Made by a program: the position numbers and the translations under genes. From an uncultured Ruminobacter sp. (GTDB lineage Bacteria; Pseudomonadota; Gammaproteobacteria; Enterobacterales; Succinivibrionaceae), in assembly GCA_900767005.1 (NCBI GenBank), contig CAAFXL010000158.1, forward strand, positions 1 to 14,192: a stretch of 14,192 bases of DNA. Direction: 5' to 3'. Below, one piece after another: positions 5,445-14,171 of this stretch (its first letter is position 1; the number at the start of each line of letters is the position of its first letter). A model generated the notes under the pieces. The model worked only from the letters and a program-made list of their open reading frames with translations, was not told the DNA's origin and did no database searches.

Positions 5445-8400
5445 TTACTTGGAACTTACTTCTTTTAGTTCCTTTTCAAGTTGCTCTAAACGTTCATTTT
5501 GGCGTTTTGTAAACCTACTAAAGAATAAATAAAAGCCAGGTAAAATCCCTAAAGTAATAAAGGTTGAAATCGTCATACCAAAGAAGACAACCGCCCCGAT
5601 TGATTCACGGCTTTCAAAGCCAGGACCCTCTGAATAGATTAAAGGAAGAGCCCCAATAATTGCGGTAAGCGAGGTCATTAAAATTGGTTTAAAGCGTCTT
5701 GTTGCAGCATTAATTACCGCATCATAAGCACTTTGCCCTTTGCCTCTAAGTTGATTTGCAAACTCAACAATTAAAATACCATTCTTAGTTACCATACCAA
5801 TTAAGAGTAATAAACCAATTTGACTATAAATATTTAAAGAAATATTTAAAACCCATAACCCAATTAGACCACCACAAATTCCTAAAGGAATGGTTATCAT
5901 CACAACGATTGGGTGGATAAAACTTTCAAATTGAGCACTTAGAACTAGATATACAACAATTATTGCAAGTATGAATGAGAATAATGAATCATTTTCACTT
6001 TCTCTAAAGGTCTTAGAATCACCAGTTAAATCAACTGACATATCACTATAAAGATTTTTTTGTGACCAATTATCCATCCAATTTAGAGCATCAGCTAAAC
6101 TTACATTTTCCCCAGTATAGGCACTAATAGTAATTGCTTTTAAGCGGTCATAGTGAGGTAGTCTCTTAGCTCGTGCTTTAATTCTAAAATCAGCAATACT
6201 AACTAAAGAGACCATCTTCCCTTCTTGGGTTCTAATATATAATTGGCTTAGTTTATTTAAATCAGTAAACTCTTGTTCATTTGCTCTAATATAAACATCA
6301 TATTCTTCACCATTATAAGTAAAGGTAGTTTTCTTAGCACCACCAAGAGCCGTCTGTAAAACATTAGAAGCATCAATTAGGGAAATTCCTAAACTTGCTG
6401 CTTTATCAATATTAATATTAACCTCAATTTCTGGAGTTTTTTCAGAATAATTGGTATTAGCATTAATAATGATTCCAGCGTTTCTTGCTTCATTTAAAAG
6501 CTTATTTGAAACCTCATTAAGGGTTTGATAACTAGTTCCCTTAATTACATATTTAATTGGTGATGAGGTTTTACCATTTAATCCTGGCTCATAAATATGA
6601 ACTCTTAAATCAGGGATATCAGCCAGCATTTTTTTAAGCTTTGCGATTAACTTTTTTGATGAAATAGTTCTTAGTTTTGGATCTTCTAGTTGCAATACCA
6701 CAAAGCCACTTTGATCTGAACCTTGACCAAGAGCTGGGGTACTAAAGCTCATCGACTTTATTTCCCCTTTACCAAGCATTGGTAATAATTTATCCTCAAG
6801 GATTTGCATATTTCGCTTCATACGGTAAATACTTGAGCCTTCTTCACCGATTGCATAAATATAAACTACACCTCGATCTTCTTGAGGAATAAATTGATGA
6901 GGAATATTAATATAAAAAAGGTAAATTGCACTACAAATTGCAATAAAGATAATTGGATAAAGATATAAATGCTTTAAGAAGACTTTTAAGATTACCTCAT
7001 AAAAGTTCTCAAATTTAGCAATTATTACCTCAAAAATTCTAACTAAAAATCCCTTTTTATCAGGATCTTTATGTAAAAATATCCCAGCAAGAGCAGGAGT
7101 TAAAGTTAGAGCAATTACTGATGAAAAGAATACTGCTAAAGATAAAAATATCGCAAATTCAATAAACATTCTTCCCGTTATTCCTCTAATAAACATTAAA
7201 GGAATAAAGATCATGATTAATACTAGGGTTGTTGCAATAATTGCAAACCCTACTTCCTTAGCTCCTAAAAAGCAAGCTGCTAATACCCCTTCCCCTTTTT
7301 CGATATGATGGGAAATATTTTCAACCATTACAATCGCATCATCAACAACTAAGCCAATTGCTAATATTAAACTTAAAAGGGTAATAATATTTATTGAGAA
7401 CCCAAAAATTGTTGCCCCAATAAATGATGCAATTAAAGAGATTGGTACAGTTAGAGCAGGAATTAAGGTTACATGCCATGAACCAATAAAGAAATATAAA
7501 ACTAGGATTACTAAAATTGTCGTAATTAAAAGAGTACTATATACCTCAAAAATCGAACTTTTAATATATAAAGTACTATCAAAGTCCACTTCAAGTTTAA
7601 CGCCTTCTGGTAAGAATTTTCTTAGTTCTTTAACCTCATCCTGAATTTTTTCTGAAACAACTAATGGGTTAGCATTTGACTGCGGAATTATCCCAAGGCC
7701 AATTCCTGATACGCCATTACGATGATATACTGATTCCTCATTTTTAGCTTTAAATTCAACTTTTGCAACATCACGAAGTCTAATCGTACCATCAAAACCA
7801 TTATGCTTAATTGGTAAAAGTTCAAAAGTTTTTACATCAACATATACTCTTTTTACCTCAACTGGTAAGAGTAAATCTTTATTTCTTATTTCCCCACTTG
7901 GTAATTCGATATTTTCATATCCAATCGCTTTTGAGATATCACCAACTGTAATTCCTAAAGCACTCATTTTGGCAGGAATTAAGGAAATATACATTACCTT
8001 TTCAAGAGCACCCACCGTTTTTACTTGTGATACCCCATCAACGATACTTAATTTTTTTATGATATAACGATTAGCGTAATCTGATAGCGTTACTCTATCC
8101 ATATTAGAACTTACAAGATTAAGCCATAATACGACATCTTCTTCCCCATTATCGCGAGTTACAACAGGGTCATCCGCATCTTTTGGTAAATATTTACTTG
8201 AACGAGCTACCCCATCACGAACATCACTTAGAGCTTCAAGCATGTCCTTACCTTGCTTAAACTCTACATTTATCCAGGATTTTCCGCTTCGGCTATTAGA
8301 AATAATTTGCTTTATACCAGAAATTCCTGATAGTTCATCTTCAATAGTTTTGGTAATTCTAGTTTCGATAACTTCTGGTGATGCCCCTTGATACGTAGTT

Positions 8401-8543
8401 GAAATTGAGATTGAAGGAACAGTGATATCAGGAAGCTCTCTAACTGGTAAATATAAAAACGAAATTGCACCATAAATAAGTAATAATAAACTTAATACTA
8501 TGGCACAAATTGGGCGTTTAATTGAGATCTCACTTAAAATCAC
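5445..8543 (-). CDS. RND efflux pump inner-membrane transporter (AcrB/HAE-1 type)
   Basis: Proton-driven trimeric exporter of hydrophobic or amphiphilic compounds, working with a periplasmic adaptor and an outer-membrane TolC-type channel. Its 1032 residues are normal for the family. TM1 is at about 12-31, a first periplasmic domain runs to about 335, then TM2-6. LAIGLVVDDAIVMVENI (394-410) is TM4 with proton-relay D401 and D402. A second periplasmic domain spans about 550-850, and the last TM block carries K920, R950 and T957, the counterparts of AcrB K940, R971 and T978, so the relay is intact. The tail ends in a charged, possibly coiled-coil segment (NERLEQLEKELKEV). Translation starts at GTG, overlapping the adaptor stop as GTGA, with Shine-Dalgarno TGAGGA (complement of 8553-8558) 9 nt before. 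No outer-membrane channel gene or local repressor is in the window. The substrate is unknown. Confidence 0.93.
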   Translation of the reverse strand: MILSEISIKRPICAIVLSLLLLIYGAISFLYLPVRELPDITVPSISISTTYQGASPEVIETRITKTIEDELSGISGIKQIISNSRSGKSWINVEFKQGKDMLEALSDVRDGVARSSKYLPKDADDPVVTRDNGEEDVVLWLNLVSSNMDRVTLSDYANRYIIKKLSIVDGVSQVKTVGALEKVMYISLIPAKMSALGITVGDISKAIGYENIELPSGEIRNKDLLLPVEVKRVYVDVKTFELLPIKHNGFDGTIRLRDVAKVEFKAKNEESVYHRNGVSGIGLGIIPQSNANPLVVSEKIQDEVKELRKFLPEGVKLEVDFDSTLYIKSSIFEVYSTLLITTILVILVLYFFIGSWHVTLIPALTVPISLIASFIGATIFGFSINIITLLSLILAIGLVVDDAIVMVENISHHIEKGEGVLAACFLGAKEVGFAIIATTLVLIMIFIPLMFIRGITGRMFIEFAIFLSLAVFFSSVIALTLTPALAGIFLHKDPDKKGFLVRIFEVIIAKFENFYEVILKVFLKHLYLYPIIFIAICSAIYLFYINIPHQFIPQEDRGVVYIYAIGEEGSSIYRMKRNMQILEDKLLPMLGKGEIKSMSFSTPALGQGSDQSGFVVLQLEDPKLRTISSKKLIAKLKKMLADIPDLRVHIYEPGLNGKTSSPIKYVIKGTSYQTLNEVSNKLLNEARNAGIIINANTNYSEKTPEIEVNINIDKAASLGISLIDASNVLQTALGGAKKTTFTYNGEEYDVYIRANEQEFTDLNKLSQLYIRTQEGKMVSLVSIADFRIKARAKRLPHYDRLKAITISAYTGENVSLADALNWMDNWSQKNLYSDMSVDLTGDSKTFRESENDSLFSFILAIIVVYLVLSAQFESFIHPIVVMITIPLGICGGLIGLWVLNISLNIYSQIGLLLLIGMVTKNGILIVEFANQLRGKGQSAYDAVINAATRRFKPILMTSLTAIIGALPLIYSEGPGFESRESIGAVVFFGMTISTFITLGILPGFYLFFSRFTKRQNERLEQLEKELKEVSSK

Positions 8544-9664
8544 AAGACAATGTCCTCAGAAGTTTTTCCTTTTTTCTTTAGTGGAACATCATCAATTAAA
8601 TCAAGTGCTTCCTCTTGCATTTGAGGTTTAACAAGATCTCCATCATTAATCTTATCAAGGCCTTCTATTACCACTAAGGAATTAACTCTTAAACCTTTTC
8701 TAATTGAAACATTTTGCCCATTAATTGGACCTAAAATCACCTTTCTTCTTGAAACTGTATTATTTTTCTTAAGCACATAAACAAAGCGATCATCACCTAA
8801 ATAATTAACCGCTTTTAGTGGAATTGATGGTAGTTTTTCACGAGATAGAGCAAGGTCTACTTCAATCATCATTCCATCAAGTAATTCAAGATTTTTATTT
8901 GAAAAATATACTCTCACCCCTACTGCTAAAGTTTTAGAATCAACATGGGTATCAATATGAGTAATTTTGCCAACAAAGATTTTGCCATGCCAGGCATCAG
9001 TCGTTGCCGTTAATTCTTGACCAATTTCAATTTCTGATAAAAATCTTTCAGGAATTAAGAAATCAACATAAACACTTGATAGATCATCAAGTTGTAAAAG
9101 GGTGTCTTCAGGTTTTACATATTGCCCTTTAGTAATACTATGTAAACTTAAAACCCCAGTAAATGGAGCTCTAATGGTTCGAATGTTTACCTCATATTCT
9201 TTAGCTTGCACTAAAGATTCTTGAGCATTTACTTGAGCTTTTAATTGGGCAATTGCATCAATACTAACTACGCCCTTTTTATGAAGGGTTTGCGAAACTT
9301 CAAGTTTTCGTTTTAACTCGTTAAATCTTGCTTGTTCTTCATTTAAAAGAGCAATTTCTCGCTCTTTATCAAGTTCAAGTAATATATCACCTTCCTTTAC
9401 TACTTGAGTAGAATTAACTAAGACTTTAGAAACTCTACCCTTAACTTCTGGCGTAATAATTACTGAACGATTGGCATTAATTCTACCAACTAGTGGAAAA
9501 ACAATACCAGAATCATTTAAAGTAACTCGGGCAACTTTAACGATTTTTTCTTGGCTAACTGTAACTTTTTTAACCTCTTTTTTTAAAAGGTCACGATTTA
9601 AGACTGTAATTATTCCATAAAGAACAATTACAAGTCCTAAAATTACAATTAGCCATTTTTTCAT
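8540..9664 (-). CDS. RND efflux periplasmic adaptor (AcrA/MexA-like membrane fusion protein)
   Basis: Links the inner-membrane RND pump to the outer-membrane channel. Its 374 residues begin with an uncleaved-looking membrane anchor (hydrophobic about 4-22). There is no lipobox cysteine, so unlike E. coli AcrA it is probably held by a TM helix instead of lipid. The lipoyl half-motifs lie at about 63-99 (VKGRVSKVLVNSTQVVKEGD) and 163-193 (RAPFTGVLS at 165-173), separated by a short alpha-hairpin (about 100-160). Beta-barrel and membrane-proximal domains follow. It starts 8 nt after the trpS stop, with TAAGG as ribosome site partly inside the trpS end, and it overlaps the pump gene by 4 nt. Translation of the two is clearly coupled. 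Confidence 0.9.
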   Translation of the reverse strand: MKKWLIVILGLVIVLYGIITVLNRDLLKKEVKKVTVSQEKIVKVARVTLNDSGIVFPLVGRINANRSVIITPEVKGRVSKVLVNSTQVVKEGDILLELDKEREIALLNEEQARFNELKRKLEVSQTLHKKGVVSIDAIAQLKAQVNAQESLVQAKEYEVNIRTIRAPFTGVLSLHSITKGQYVKPEDTLLQLDDLSSVYVDFLIPERFLSEIEIGQELTATTDAWHGKIFVGKITHIDTHVDSKTLAVGVRVYFSNKNLELLDGMMIEVDLALSREKLPSIPLKAVNYLGDDRFVYVLKKNNTVSRRKVILGPINGQNVSIRKGLRVNSLVVIEGLDKINDGDLVKPQMQEEALDLIDDVPLKKKGKTSEDIVL

Positions 9665-9672
9665 ATCAAGCC

Positions 9673-10671
9673 TTACTTACCGATAAAGCCTACTGCTTTA
9701 TAAACTTTATCTAAAGTTACTTGTGCTCTTTCTGACGCCTTCATAGCACCCTTCTTAAATACTTCACGTAAATAAGTTTCATCAGCTCTAATTTGGTTAT
9801 ACTTTTCCTGAATTGGAGTTAATAAAGCAACTACTGCATCAGCAACTTCGGTCTTAAAATGACCATAAAGCTTACCTTCAAAGTGCTTTTCAAGCTCTTC
9901 AATACTTTGACCAGTAACCGCACTCATTAAGTCTAATAAGTTTGATACACCAGGCTTATTATCCCAATCGTATCTAACTACAGGTGGTTCATCACAATCA
10001 GTTACCGCTTTCTTTAGTTTCTTAACAATTGACTTTGGATCTTCAAGTAGAGTAATTACATTGTTACGATTGTCATCAGACTTTGACATCTTCTTAGTTG
10101 GGTCTTGTAAACTCATAACACGAGCCCCACTCTTTGGTACAAATCCCTTAGGAAGCACAAAAGTATCACCATAAGCTTGGTTAAAGCGATAAGCAACATC
10201 TCGAGTTAATTCTAGATGCTGCAACTGATCTTCACCAACTGGAACTAAGTTTGCACCATAAAGAAGAATATCAGCAGCCATTAATACTGGGTAATCAAAT
10301 AAACCAGCAGTTACATTTCCTTCATATCTTTTTGACTTATCTTTAAACTGAGTCATACGGCTTAATTCACCCATTTGAGTATAGCAATTAAGCACCCAAG
10401 CAAGTTCCGCATGTTCTGGTACTTGTGACTGTAAGAATATAGTTGATTTATCTGGATCAATACCTAGAGCTAAATAAAGAGCTAAGGTATTAAAAGTTGC
10501 TTCATATAAAGCTTTAGGATCTTGACGCACGGTAATAGCATGAAGATCAACTACACTATAAATGCATTCATATTCATCTTGCATCTTTACCCATTGACGA
10601 AGTGCTCCAATATAATTACCAATTGAAAGCTGACCTGATGGCTGAGCACCACTAAAAACTATTTCCTTCAT
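9673..10671 (-). CDS. trpS: Tryptophanyl-tRNA synthetase
   Basis: Charges tRNA-Trp with tryptophan in the cytoplasm. Its 332 residues match E. coli (334). The class-I signature appears as GAQPSGQLSIGNYIGAL (8-24, SIGN in place of HIGH) and the second signature is KMSKS (194-198) within DPTKKMSKSDDN. The tryptophan/ATP pocket segments DLHAIT (42-47), DYPVLMAADILLY (126-138) and PVGEDQLQHLELTRD (144-158) are all present. It lies 10 nt after gph, with AGGA ribosome sites just before ATG. It keeps the ancestral order rpe-gph-trpS, but is followed by efflux genes, so trpS and the pump are probably cotranscribed. Confidence 0.97.
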   Translation of the reverse strand: MKEIVFSGAQPSGQLSIGNYIGALRQWVKMQDEYECIYSVVDLHAITVRQDPKALYEATFNTLALYLALGIDPDKSTIFLQSQVPEHAELAWVLNCYTQMGELSRMTQFKDKSKRYEGNVTAGLFDYPVLMAADILLYGANLVPVGEDQLQHLELTRDVAYRFNQAYGDTFVLPKGFVPKSGARVMSLQDPTKKMSKSDDNRNNVITLLEDPKSIVKKLKKAVTDCDEPPVVRYDWDNKPGVSNLLDLMSAVTGQSIEELEKHFEGKLYGHFKTEVADAVVALLTPIQEKYNQIRADETYLREVFKKGAMKASERAQVTLDKVYKAVGFIGK

Positions 10672-10681
10672 AAATCCTATC

Positions 10682-11380
10682 CTATTTTTGTTTAATTAAT
10701 GATCGTAAAAGATCACCAATCTGTTTAAATTCTGAAAATACATAATCAGGTTTTGAATCAGAAATTGGCTTTCCTCGGTTATAACCATAAGTTAAACCGA
10801 TACTAACGATATTAGCATTATGAGCTGCCTCAATATCGTTATTTGAATCACCAACCATTACAGCTTCATTTGATTCAATTCCTAGATTTTTACAAACATA
10901 TAATAATGGTTCTGGTCTTGGTTTTTTATAAGGAATAACTTCACTACCAAGACTAAAATCAAATAATTCTTCTAACCCTGAAACCTTTAATAATGGCTTT
11001 ACAAAACTATTAGGCTTATTAGTAACCACTGCACTCTTTATTCCTAATGAATGAATTAACTCTAAAGTTTCAATTACGTTAGGATAAAGTGACTTTGAAC
11101 AATCTAAATGTTCTTTATAAAACTCATTAAAAAGAGCTCTTGCTCTTTTTTGCAAACTTAAATCAACCTTATCCATAGTAATAGTTTCATCTTGAGTTAT
11201 GGAACGTGCGACCAATAAGTCAGCCCCATTACCCACATATCTACGAGTTTTACTAATATCAATTAAGGGTAAGTTTAAGCTTTTTAAGGCATAAATAACG
11301 GCCTCATGGAGCTCATTAACAGTATCGGCTAAGGTTCCATCAAGATCAAACATTATTAGTTTTGGTAAAGCTTTTAACAT
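10682..11380 (-). CDS. gph: Phosphoglycolate phosphatase (HAD superfamily)
   Basis: Hydrolyses 2-phosphoglycolate, made during DNA 3'-end repair, to glycolate. At 232 residues it has the family size. HAD motif I is FDLDGTLADT (11-20), with nucleophile D12 and acid/base D14. Motif II is VVTNKP (T120), motif III is KKPRPEP (152-158), and motif IV is GDSNND (177-182, D178 and D182). A helical cap lies between motifs I and II. The assignment over other HAD phosphatases rests on sequence pattern plus its conserved place between rpe and trpS. It starts one base after the rpe stop with no strong ribosome site of its own, so it probably depends on rpe translation. Confidence 0.93.
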   Translation of the reverse strand: MLKALPKLIMFDLDGTLADTVNELHEAVIYALKSLNLPLIDISKTRRYVGNGADLLVARSITQDETITMDKVDLSLQKRARALFNEFYKEHLDCSKSLYPNVIETLELIHSLGIKSAVVTNKPNSFVKPLLKVSGLEELFDFSLGSEVIPYKKPRPEPLLYVCKNLGIESNEAVMVGDSNNDIEAAHNANIVSIGLTYGYNRGKPISDSKPDYVFSEFKQIGDLLRSLIKQK

Positions 11381-11381
11381 T

Positions 11382-12053
11382 TTAGATATTCGCTAAATTC
11401 TTACGCATGTTAGCAATAGTTTCTTGATAATTTGAGCTCCCAAAAATTGCAGAACCAGCAACAAACATATTAGCACCTGCTTTTGCAATTTGAGCAATAT
11501 TATCAACCTTAACCCCACCATCAACTTCGATAATTAAATCTTCGCGATTATATTTTTTTGCTAAAGCTTTAACATCTTGAAGTTTTCTTAAAGTTGATGG
11601 AATAAACTTTTGTCCCCCAAAACCAGGATTAACTGACATGATTAGTACCATATCAAGCTTTTCAATTACATATTCTAATACTGATAATGGAGTTGCTGGA
11701 TTTAATGCTAAACCACACTTACAACCAGAATCTTTAATTAATTGTAAAGATCTATCAATATGGTTAGTTGCTTCTGGATGAAAAGTAATAAATGTAGCAC
11801 CAACAGAAGCAAATTTGGTAATTAATTCATCAACTGGGCTAACCATCAAATGCACATCAATTGGAGCAGTAATCCCATATTTACGTAGAGCTTTACAAAT
11901 ATCAGGACCAAAGGTTAAATTTGGAACATAATGGTTATCCATTACATCAAAATGAACGACGTCAGCTCCAGCTTCTAATACATTTTTAACATCATCACCA
12001 AGTCTTGCTAAATCAGCCGATAAAATTGATGGGGCAATTACAAAATTATCCAT
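11382..12053 (-). CDS. rpe: Ribulose-phosphate 3-epimerase
   Basis: Interconverts ribulose 5-phosphate and xylulose 5-phosphate in the pentose phosphate pathway. Its 223 residues form a TIM barrel. The metal and catalytic ligands are visible: PSILSADLARLG (8-19), H34 and D36 in HFDVMDNHYVPN, H68 in DVHLMV, the flexible loop VNPGFGGQKF (141-150) and D178 in EVDGGV. GSAIFG (about 201-206) closes the phosphate site. The ribosome site AAGGT lies just before ATG. It heads the tight rpe-gph-trpS-adaptor-pump block. Its own leader contains an extended -10 and a terminator hairpin. Confidence 0.97.
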   Translation of the reverse strand: MDNFVIAPSILSADLARLGDDVKNVLEAGADVVHFDVMDNHYVPNLTFGPDICKALRKYGITAPIDVHLMVSPVDELITKFASVGATFITFHPEATNHIDRSLQLIKDSGCKCGLALNPATPLSVLEYVIEKLDMVLIMSVNPGFGGQKFIPSTLRKLQDVKALAKKYNREDLIIEVDGGVKVDNIAQIAKAGANMFVAGSAIFGSSNYQETIANMRKNLANI

Positions 12054-12100
12054 TTTTACCTTAAATCCTAAAATATTTTATTTCATAAAATCATTTAAAT

Positions 12101-12134
12101 AAAAAAGAAGGATAAGGATTAAATCCTTACCTTC
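12101..12134 (-). terminator. Intrinsic terminator between damX and rpe
   Basis: On the minus strand GAAGGTAAGGAT (complement of 12123-12134) pairs with ATCCTTATCCTTC (complement of 12107-12119) with one bulged base and a 3-nt loop, followed by six T. It ends the damX transcript. It also lies just downstream of the candidate rpe promoter, so it may attenuate rpe. Confidence 0.82.
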
Positions 12135-12146
12135 ATCTTTATTGAC

Positions 12147-12155
12147 ATTATATCA
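12147..12155 (-). promoter_or_regulatory. Extended -10 promoter, probably for rpe
   Basis: Read on the minus strand this is TGATATAAT: a perfect TATAAT with the TGn extension, which can replace a -35. No good -35 is seen at 16-18 bp. The start would be near 12140, only a few bases before the terminator hairpin at 12134-12107 and about 85 nt before the rpe start. Confidence 0.5.
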
Positions 12156-12195
12156 GTAAAACCATAAATACTTTATGATTTTTTAAAAAAGTAGC

Positions 12196-13986
12196 TTATT
12201 TTAATTCAGCTTTTACACTACCAATCTTTTTAGCCCAAGGACCACTTTTTTGAATTGATTGTGGAAGAGTTTTGATTTCTTGAGTAGCTTCTTTATTAGT
12301 CTTAAATTCACCCCATAAAGCGATGTAATCTTTCTTTGAAGCTCGATACTCAATCCATACTTTACCTGAAACATTTTTAACAATTTTTTCAATGGCTGCT
12401 TTCTTTGGATTTGAAGCGATCTGCACGGTATAGTATTTATCATCAAGTTCATTAAATGATGATTTTTCATTTTGCTTAGTTGATGTAGTTTCTACCTTTT
12501 CTTCTTTTGCTTTTGAAGATTCTACATTCTTACTTTCAACCTTTTGCTGTTCTTCCTTTGGAGTAGCAACCTTCGTAGTTTCTTTAGTAGTTACCTTTGA
12601 AGTATCAGTAGACTTTGGTGCTACCTTTTGGTTAGTATTTTCTAAGATAGCAGGAGCTTCGCTTTGATTATTAACTTTACTATCAACCTTAGTTTCAACT
12701 TTCTTAGTATCAGTAACATTCTTATCACTTATAGTAGTGTCATTAGCTGCAACCTTTTCGTTAGCTACTTTATTAGTATTATTTGCTTCTAAATCTTTAG
12801 CCTTATTAGTCTTATCTAAAGAAGCTTTATCATCTCCTACTTTAACCTCTACTTTTTCTTCATTGGTAGAAGAATTAGAAGATTCATTTTTCTTTACTTC
12901 TTGAACCTTTGAAGTATCATTTTGCTTATTAATTTCATCATTAATTGACTGAACTGCTTCATCATTTAATGAAATCTTAGCAAGATTATCTTTCTTATCT
13001 TTATCAATCACAATTGGCTTATCATTTAGATCTTCGTTTTCAACCTTAAATTCTTCAGGTTCTACGGCAATTGCTTTTTCAGTAGTTTTATCCCCAGCCA
13101 CAGTACTTGTGATATCAGAAGTTTCTGGATTTTTCTTGGTAAAATAAAAGGCACTACCAATTACTACTGCTACTAATGCTGCAATTGCTAAAATTAAAGG
13201 TAATTTTGAGGATTTGGTTTTAGCATTATTATTTTTTAAATTAATATCTTTTCTTGGTGCTTTTTCATCTTGAGTTTGAGTAGCTTTATTTTCATGTTCT
13301 TTTTGTTTTTCCATTATTTTATCCATATTTTGTTTAAAAGAATTTTCAGCGTATTTTCTAACATCTTCCGGGGTAGTTAATTTAGCAAAAGGAGTAATTA
13401 AGGCAATGTTCTCCGGCTGATATCTAACCCCATAAACTTTATAGTAGTATTCTAATTCAATAATTTTATCTTGCTTACTTAATGAAGGAATCTCAATTTC
13501 AACAGGATTAATTCCTGCATCATTTAAACTTCTAATGCGAGCTTGAGCCCATTCCTTAGTTGAAGTTAAAACAATATGAAATACTTGCTTATTATTATAA
13601 ACTTGATGAATTTCTGCAAGTTCTAGTAAAAACTTTTCATCAGCTTCATCAATATTATCAATAACAATAACAACTTGTTTACCACCAAAATCAATTCTTT
13701 GGATAGTTCCCACTAAACGATCATCTTGATTAAAAATAGTTTGCGGTGAAATTTGCTGAAAAATTAATTCTCTTAAATTTCTTAAAGTGAGCTTTTTATT
13801 GCAAGGCACAAAAGCACAGCGATACTTTTCTTCAATTGCACTACTAAGTTTTTCACAAAAAACAGTCTTACCACTGCCGCTATCACCGGTAACAAATAAA
13901 AATGGAGAACCTACGGCAAGTTGATATTTAACACGTTCAACTAGGGTGGTTTGTCCAGGTAACATTGGTAACTGTTCTAGAGCCAT
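12196..13986 (-). CDS. damX: DamX-like cell-division protein: P-loop ATPase, TM segment and SPOR domain
   Basis: Inner-membrane division protein whose SPOR domain binds denuded peptidoglycan at the septum. Its 596 residues run in three parts. A cytoplasmic P-loop ATPase domain has Walker A GDSGSGKT (34-41) and Walker B VVIVIDNIDEAD (105-116). A single TM helix is at about 262-282. A long periplasmic linker rich in Lys, Glu, Thr, Asn and Val (about 285-510) leads to a SPOR domain (518-596; YYTVQIAS, YIALWGEF, GPWAKKIGSV). E. coli DamX has 428 residues and no ATPase; the ATPase form is that of Vibrio and Pseudomonas. The ribosome site is weak (GGAA region). dam, the usual next gene, is missing and aroB is not seen upstream. 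Confidence 0.88.
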   Translation of the reverse strand: MALEQLPMLPGQTTLVERVKYQLAVGSPFLFVTGDSGSGKTVFCEKLSSAIEEKYRCAFVPCNKKLTLRNLRELIFQQISPQTIFNQDDRLVGTIQRIDFGGKQVVIVIDNIDEADEKFLLELAEIHQVYNNKQVFHIVLTSTKEWAQARIRSLNDAGINPVEIEIPSLSKQDKIIELEYYYKVYGVRYQPENIALITPFAKLTTPEDVRKYAENSFKQNMDKIMEKQKEHENKATQTQDEKAPRKDINLKNNNAKTKSSKLPLILAIAALVAVVIGSAFYFTKKNPETSDITSTVAGDKTTEKAIAVEPEEFKVENEDLNDKPIVIDKDKKDNLAKISLNDEAVQSINDEINKQNDTSKVQEVKKNESSNSSTNEEKVEVKVGDDKASLDKTNKAKDLEANNTNKVANEKVAANDTTISDKNVTDTKKVETKVDSKVNNQSEAPAILENTNQKVAPKSTDTSKVTTKETTKVATPKEEQQKVESKNVESSKAKEEKVETTSTKQNEKSSFNELDDKYYTVQIASNPKKAAIEKIVKNVSGKVWIEYRASKKDYIALWGEFKTNKEATQEIKTLPQSIQKSGPWAKKIGSVKAELK

Positions 13987-14030
13987 GATCTTATTCCACT
14001 ATTGTTGTTAATATTTGTTAAGATAAATTG

Positions 14031-14036
14031 ATTATA
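14031..14036 (-). promoter_or_regulatory. Candidate -10 of damX
   Basis: Perfect TATAAT on the minus strand, about 45 nt before the damX ATG, giving a leader of about 38 nt. There is no convincing -35 at normal spacing (TTTACT is only 14 bp away). A lone CRP half-site (TGTGA, complement of 14057-14061) is nearby. AT-rich DNA makes chance matches likely. Confidence 0.35.
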
Positions 14037-14131
14037 TTTAAAATTATTTAAGTAAATCACATTCTAAACATTTTTAATATTTTTAAATAATTAAATAGTT
14101 TAAATATGCGAATAAACTCGTAATTTTGCCA

Positions 14132-14171
14132 GGGCGAACGCATGAAATTTTACTTGATTTCATTTTTGCCC
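14132..14171. repeat. Two-step inverted repeat at the right edge
   Basis: Outer arms GGGC (14132-14135) and GCCC (14168-14171) enclose inner arms ATGAAAT (14142-14148) and ATTTCAT (14157-14163). It has no T-run on either side, so it is not a normal terminator. If the partial gene at 14142 is real, the hairpin would bury its start codon and ribosome site. Confidence 0.4.

Noticed and set aside
12142..12170. Plus-strand promoter with a perfect TTGACA
   Set aside because: The -10 at the right distance (TAAATA) is poor and it would only transcribe antisense into damX; the bases are better explained by the minus-strand TATAAT that overlaps it.
12213..12470. Open frame inside the 3' end of damX in another frame
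   Set aside because: The damX frame encodes a clear SPOR domain here; the alternative product is Lys/Leu-rich noise from AT-rich codons.
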